From NCBI RefSeq assembly GCF_900156545.1, contig NZ_FTNW01000004.1, forward strand, positions 248,001 to 312,000: a DNA stretch of 64,000 nucleotides, in the 5' to 3' direction. The notes beneath the pieces are model-generated. The model saw only the letters and a program-made list of their open reading frames with translations, made no database searches and was not told the DNA's origin. Below, piece by piece: positions 61,662 to 64,000 of the stretch (position 1 is the stretch's first letter; each line of letters starts with the position of its first letter). This DNA is from Aquipseudomonas alcaligenes. GTDB lineage: Bacteria; Pseudomonadota; Gammaproteobacteria; Pseudomonadales; Pseudomonadaceae. A program made the position numbers and the translations under genes.

Positions 61662-64000
61662 GCCGCACCTCCGAAAAGCGCGTCCAGCGCATCCAGCAGC
61701 GCATCGCTTGGCCGGGCGAAGTACACACCGGCCGCCGGCATGCCGCGCAGGAACAGGTACCAGGCGCCACCCAGCTGCGCGTCGCTGAAATCGGCCAGGC
61801 GCGTGCGCAGGAAGCGCCGTAGCGCCACCAGGTAGATCAGGTATTGCAGGTGGTAGTGCTCGGCGGCGATGGCCTGTTCCAGGCGTTCGGCGCCGTAGTG
61901 CGCGGCGGTCGGGCCGAGCCAGTTGGACTTGTAGTCGAGGATGTACCAGCGCCCGGCATGCTCGAAGGTCAGGTCGATAAAGCCTTTCAGGTAGCCCTTC
62001 AGCTCGTCGAACTGCAGGCGCTCGGCGGCCTGGCGCATGGGTTCGGGCAGGCCAAAGGCAGGGTCGGCCAGTAGCGCGCGCAGACGCTCTACATCGAGCC
62101 GTTCGACCGGGAAGGTGAAGCCCAGCTCGGGCAGCCGGCGGTTGGCCTGCAGCGCCGACAGACGCAGGCCCTGGCCATCCAGGTCGGTGTCCAGCACCGC
62201 CTGCAGCTGGGCGATGGCGATCGCGCCCCACAGCTCGGCGTCGATGCCGTGCTCCTGCAGGGCGAGCGGCACCAGCTGCTCCAGGCTGCCCTTGCCGCGC
62301 ATCCAGTCTTCGAGGATGGCGTGCAGGCAGGTACCGGCGCGAGCACCACGCGGGAAGGCGAAGAAGCCGGCGCCCGGCTCGCTGGCATCGACCAGGGCCA
62401 GGGCATCGCGGTCCGGCGCCTCCATGTGCAGGCCGGCGGCCAGGCCCGAGAAGCTGCCGATGCGCCAGGCGCTGCCCAGGCTGCGATTGAACACCTGCTG
62501 AAGCTGAGGGGGTTCGGCACGCCCTGCGCCGGCCGCACTGGCTTCGACGCCACACAGCGCCAGGCGCGTAATCAGTCCATCGCTGGCAGCCGCCAAATGA
62601 TCCAGTTCGGCGGCCAGCGCCGGGCCTTCCTGGCCCGCCAGATAAGTGGCCAGCTCGCCCAGGGCATCGTCACCGGGCAGCTCGCGGCCATGTAGCAGCC
62701 AGGCCAGGGCGCTACTGTGCAGGCCCTCGTCGGGCAGCGAACCGTCCTTCTTCGGCTTGGGCAGCGCGGCCGGGCCCCAGTGCAACCACAGGCGATCGCG
62801 GGCGCGGGTCAGGGCCACGTAGGTCAGGCGCAGCTTTTCGGCAAAGCTTTCGCGCCGCGCCGCCTGCAGGCGCTGGTCCAGGCGTTCACTGCCCAGGTCG
62901 AGCAGCGGCTGGCCATCCTCGTCATGGCAACGGGCGCTGTCGGTGTGCTGGCCGAGCAGGCGGCCGTCCCACAGGAAGGGGCAGAACACCAGCGGGTATT
63001 CCAGGCCCTTGGAGGTGTGGATGGTGACGATCTGCACCCGCTCGGCATCGCTTTCCAGGCGCAGCAGCGCATCCTCACCGGCGCCCTCGCTACCGCGCTG
63101 GGCGGCGAACCAGGCCAGCAGCGGCTCCAGCCCCGGGCGCTGCAGGCTCTCGGCCTGCAGCAGCTCGCCCAGGTGCAACAGGTTGGTCAGCCGCCGCTCG
63201 CCGTCGATGCCGGCCAGCAGGCGCTCGGCCACCCGCTCCTGATCCAGCCAGGCGCGGAACACGCGCATAAAGCCCTGTTGCTGCCACAGCTGGTGGTACT
63301 GCTCGGCGGCGGCGCGCTCGCGGTCCCATTCCTGCTCGACTTCCTGGCAACGGGCAATCTGCGCCGCGTCGCGCCCCAGCAGGCGAGTCGCCAAGGCATA
63401 GCGCAGCACGCCCTCGCGGCCCGGCTCGGCGTAGGCCGCCAGCACCGCCGCCAGCTCGGCGGCCTCCTCGCTGTGCCAGACGCTGTCGCGGCCGCGACGC
63501 ACACTGGGCACGCCACGCGCGGCCAGCTCGGCGGCAACGCTGGCGGCCTCGCGGTGGTTGCTGACCAGCACGGCGATATCGCCACCTTTCAGCGGCTTTC
63601 TGCCGCCATCGTCTTCGAAGTAGGCCTTGCCCTGGGCGCTGGCGGCGAGCAGCGAGGCGATCCGCCGCGCCGTATCCAGCGCCGCCAGCTCGCCGGCACG
63701 GGCCTTGTTCAGGCCCTCGTCACCGAGCCAGACCAGGCCCAGCGGCGCGGCGCCGTCCTGCTCGGGCAGCACCAGCGTGGCCCGCGCTTTCTTGCCGGCG
63801 CTGACCGGCGGGTAGCTCAGCCCATCCTCGGCGAACGGCTGCGGGCGGGCGAACAGCTGGTTCAGCGCCTTGATCAGCGCGGGGGTGGAGCGGTAGTTGA
63901 AGGGCAGGTCGTACTGCCGCTCGGCGGCGTCGCGGGCCTGCAGGTAGGTGGCCAGGTCCGCGCCGCGGAAGGCATAGATGGCCTGTTTGGGGTCACCCAC
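61658..64000 (-). CDS. recB: RecBCD exonuclease V subunit RecB, C-terminal part
   Basis: The last 780 codons of recB; the 5' end lies beyond the window. Visible are helicase motif III (GDPKQAIYAFRGADL), motif IV-V regions (VQIVTIHTSKGLEYPLVFCP) and motif VI (LRLTYVALTRARDRLWLHWG). The C-terminal nuclease domain has GTCLHAILEDWMRGKGSLEQ and LKGFIDLTFEHAGRWYILDY then KSNWLG, including the catalytic aspartates and lysine. RecB is the 3'-to-5' helicase and the only nuclease of RecBCD, needed for double-strand break repair. Its stop overlaps the recD start by 4 bases. Confidence 0.96.
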   Translation of the reverse strand: MGDPKQAIYAFRGADLATYLQARDAAERQYDLPFNYRSTPALIKALNQLFARPQPFAEDGLSYPPVSAGKKARATLVLPEQDGAAPLGLVWLGDEGLNKARAGELAALDTARRIASLLAASAQGKAYFEDDGGRKPLKGGDIAVLVSNHREAASVAAELAARGVPSVRRGRDSVWHSEEAAELAAVLAAYAEPGREGVLRYALATRLLGRDAAQIARCQEVEQEWDRERAAAEQYHQLWQQQGFMRVFRAWLDQERVAERLLAGIDGERRLTNLLHLGELLQAESLQRPGLEPLLAWFAAQRGSEGAGEDALLRLESDAERVQIVTIHTSKGLEYPLVFCPFLWDGRLLGQHTDSARCHDEDGQPLLDLGSERLDQRLQAARRESFAEKLRLTYVALTRARDRLWLHWGPAALPKPKKDGSLPDEGLHSSALAWLLHGRELPGDDALGELATYLAGQEGPALAAELDHLAAASDGLITRLALCGVEASAAGAGRAEPPQLQQVFNRSLGSAWRIGSFSGLAAGLHMEAPDRDALALVDASEPGAGFFAFPRGARAGTCLHAILEDWMRGKGSLEQLVPLALQEHGIDAELWGAIAIAQLQAVLDTDLDGQGLRLSALQANRRLPELGFTFPVERLDVERLRALLADPAFGLPEPMRQAAERLQFDELKGYLKGFIDLTFEHAGRWYILDYKSNWLGPTAAHYGAERLEQAIAAEHYHLQYLIYLVALRRFLRTRLADFSDAQLGGAWYLFLRGMPAAGVYFARPSDALLDALDALFGGAA

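Noticed and set aside
61662..62555. N-terminal extension of the recD frame into recB
   Set aside because: The extension is Arg/Gly/Pro-rich shadow sequence of recB; the ATG overlapping the recB stop gives the normal RecD N-terminus.

Overview
The window looks like a chromosomal segment of a high-GC Pseudomonas. The oscA-sbp-cysTWA order, gcdR/gcdH/gcdG, gabD-gabT, pntAA-pntAB-pntB, a complete D-rhamnan (A-band type) LPS locus, DUF2388 and DUF4105 proteins and a recB-recD pair are all gene sets familiar from that genus. No plasmid, phage, transposase or CRISPR signature was seen. Genus is inferred from gene content; no search could be run.

Layout. 1-287: 5' end of a PAS sensor gene cut by the window edge. 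0.5-4.7 kb: sulfate assimilation (OscA, sulfate-binding protein, CysT/CysW/CysA transporter). 4.7-6.4 kb: a two-domain lysozyme-inhibitor-like protein and an unknown secreted protein. 6.4-15.6 kb: a catabolic stretch with a LysR regulator, glutaryl-CoA dehydrogenase, a CoA-transferase, a regulator made of two GntR/FadR units in one chain, tRNA-Arg(CCG), and gabD/gabT (possibly acting as davD/davT), consistent with the 5-aminovalerate branch of lysine degradation. 15.8-24.8 kb: a DsbA-fold isomerase, an unusual SDR divergent from its likely TetR repressor, and signalling genes (CZB chemoreceptor, REC-HDOD protein, large GGDEF-EAL protein, Crp/Fnr regulator). 25.2-28.1 kb: proton-translocating transhydrogenase.

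28.2-53.2 kb: a surface-polysaccharide island. On the plus strand lie an MBOAT O-acyltransferase, an uncharacterised membrane-anchored partner and a sulfotransferase. Convergent with them is a long minus-strand array. Its downstream half is the D-rhamnan pathway: Rmd and Gmd (GDP-D-rhamnose), WbpW (GDP-mannose), Wzm/Wzt (export), WbpX/Y/Z (polymerisation). A FkbM methyltransferase with an A10 tract sits between wzt and wbpX. The upstream half is accessory: two paralogous glycosyltransferases, two paralogous methyltransferases, an OafA-like acyltransferase, a GtrA / GT2 / YfhO trio resembling three-component O-antigen glycosylation systems, and an overlapping GNAT/PIG-L pair. This half looks richer in A+T than the flanks, suggesting a variable or transferred locus.

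53.5-64 kb: DUF2388-DUF4105 pair, GFA-family protein, AEC transporter, TerC protein, a three-gene envelope cluster (glycine-zipper lipoprotein, coiled-coil protein, small lipoprotein), then recD and the 3' part of recB running off the window.

The most noteworthy signals are possible switches in the polysaccharide island: the A10 tract in the FkbM gene, where a one-base slip either way meets an early stop, and a GATGGC hexanucleotide repeat carrying five in-frame start codons on the acyltransferase partner gene.
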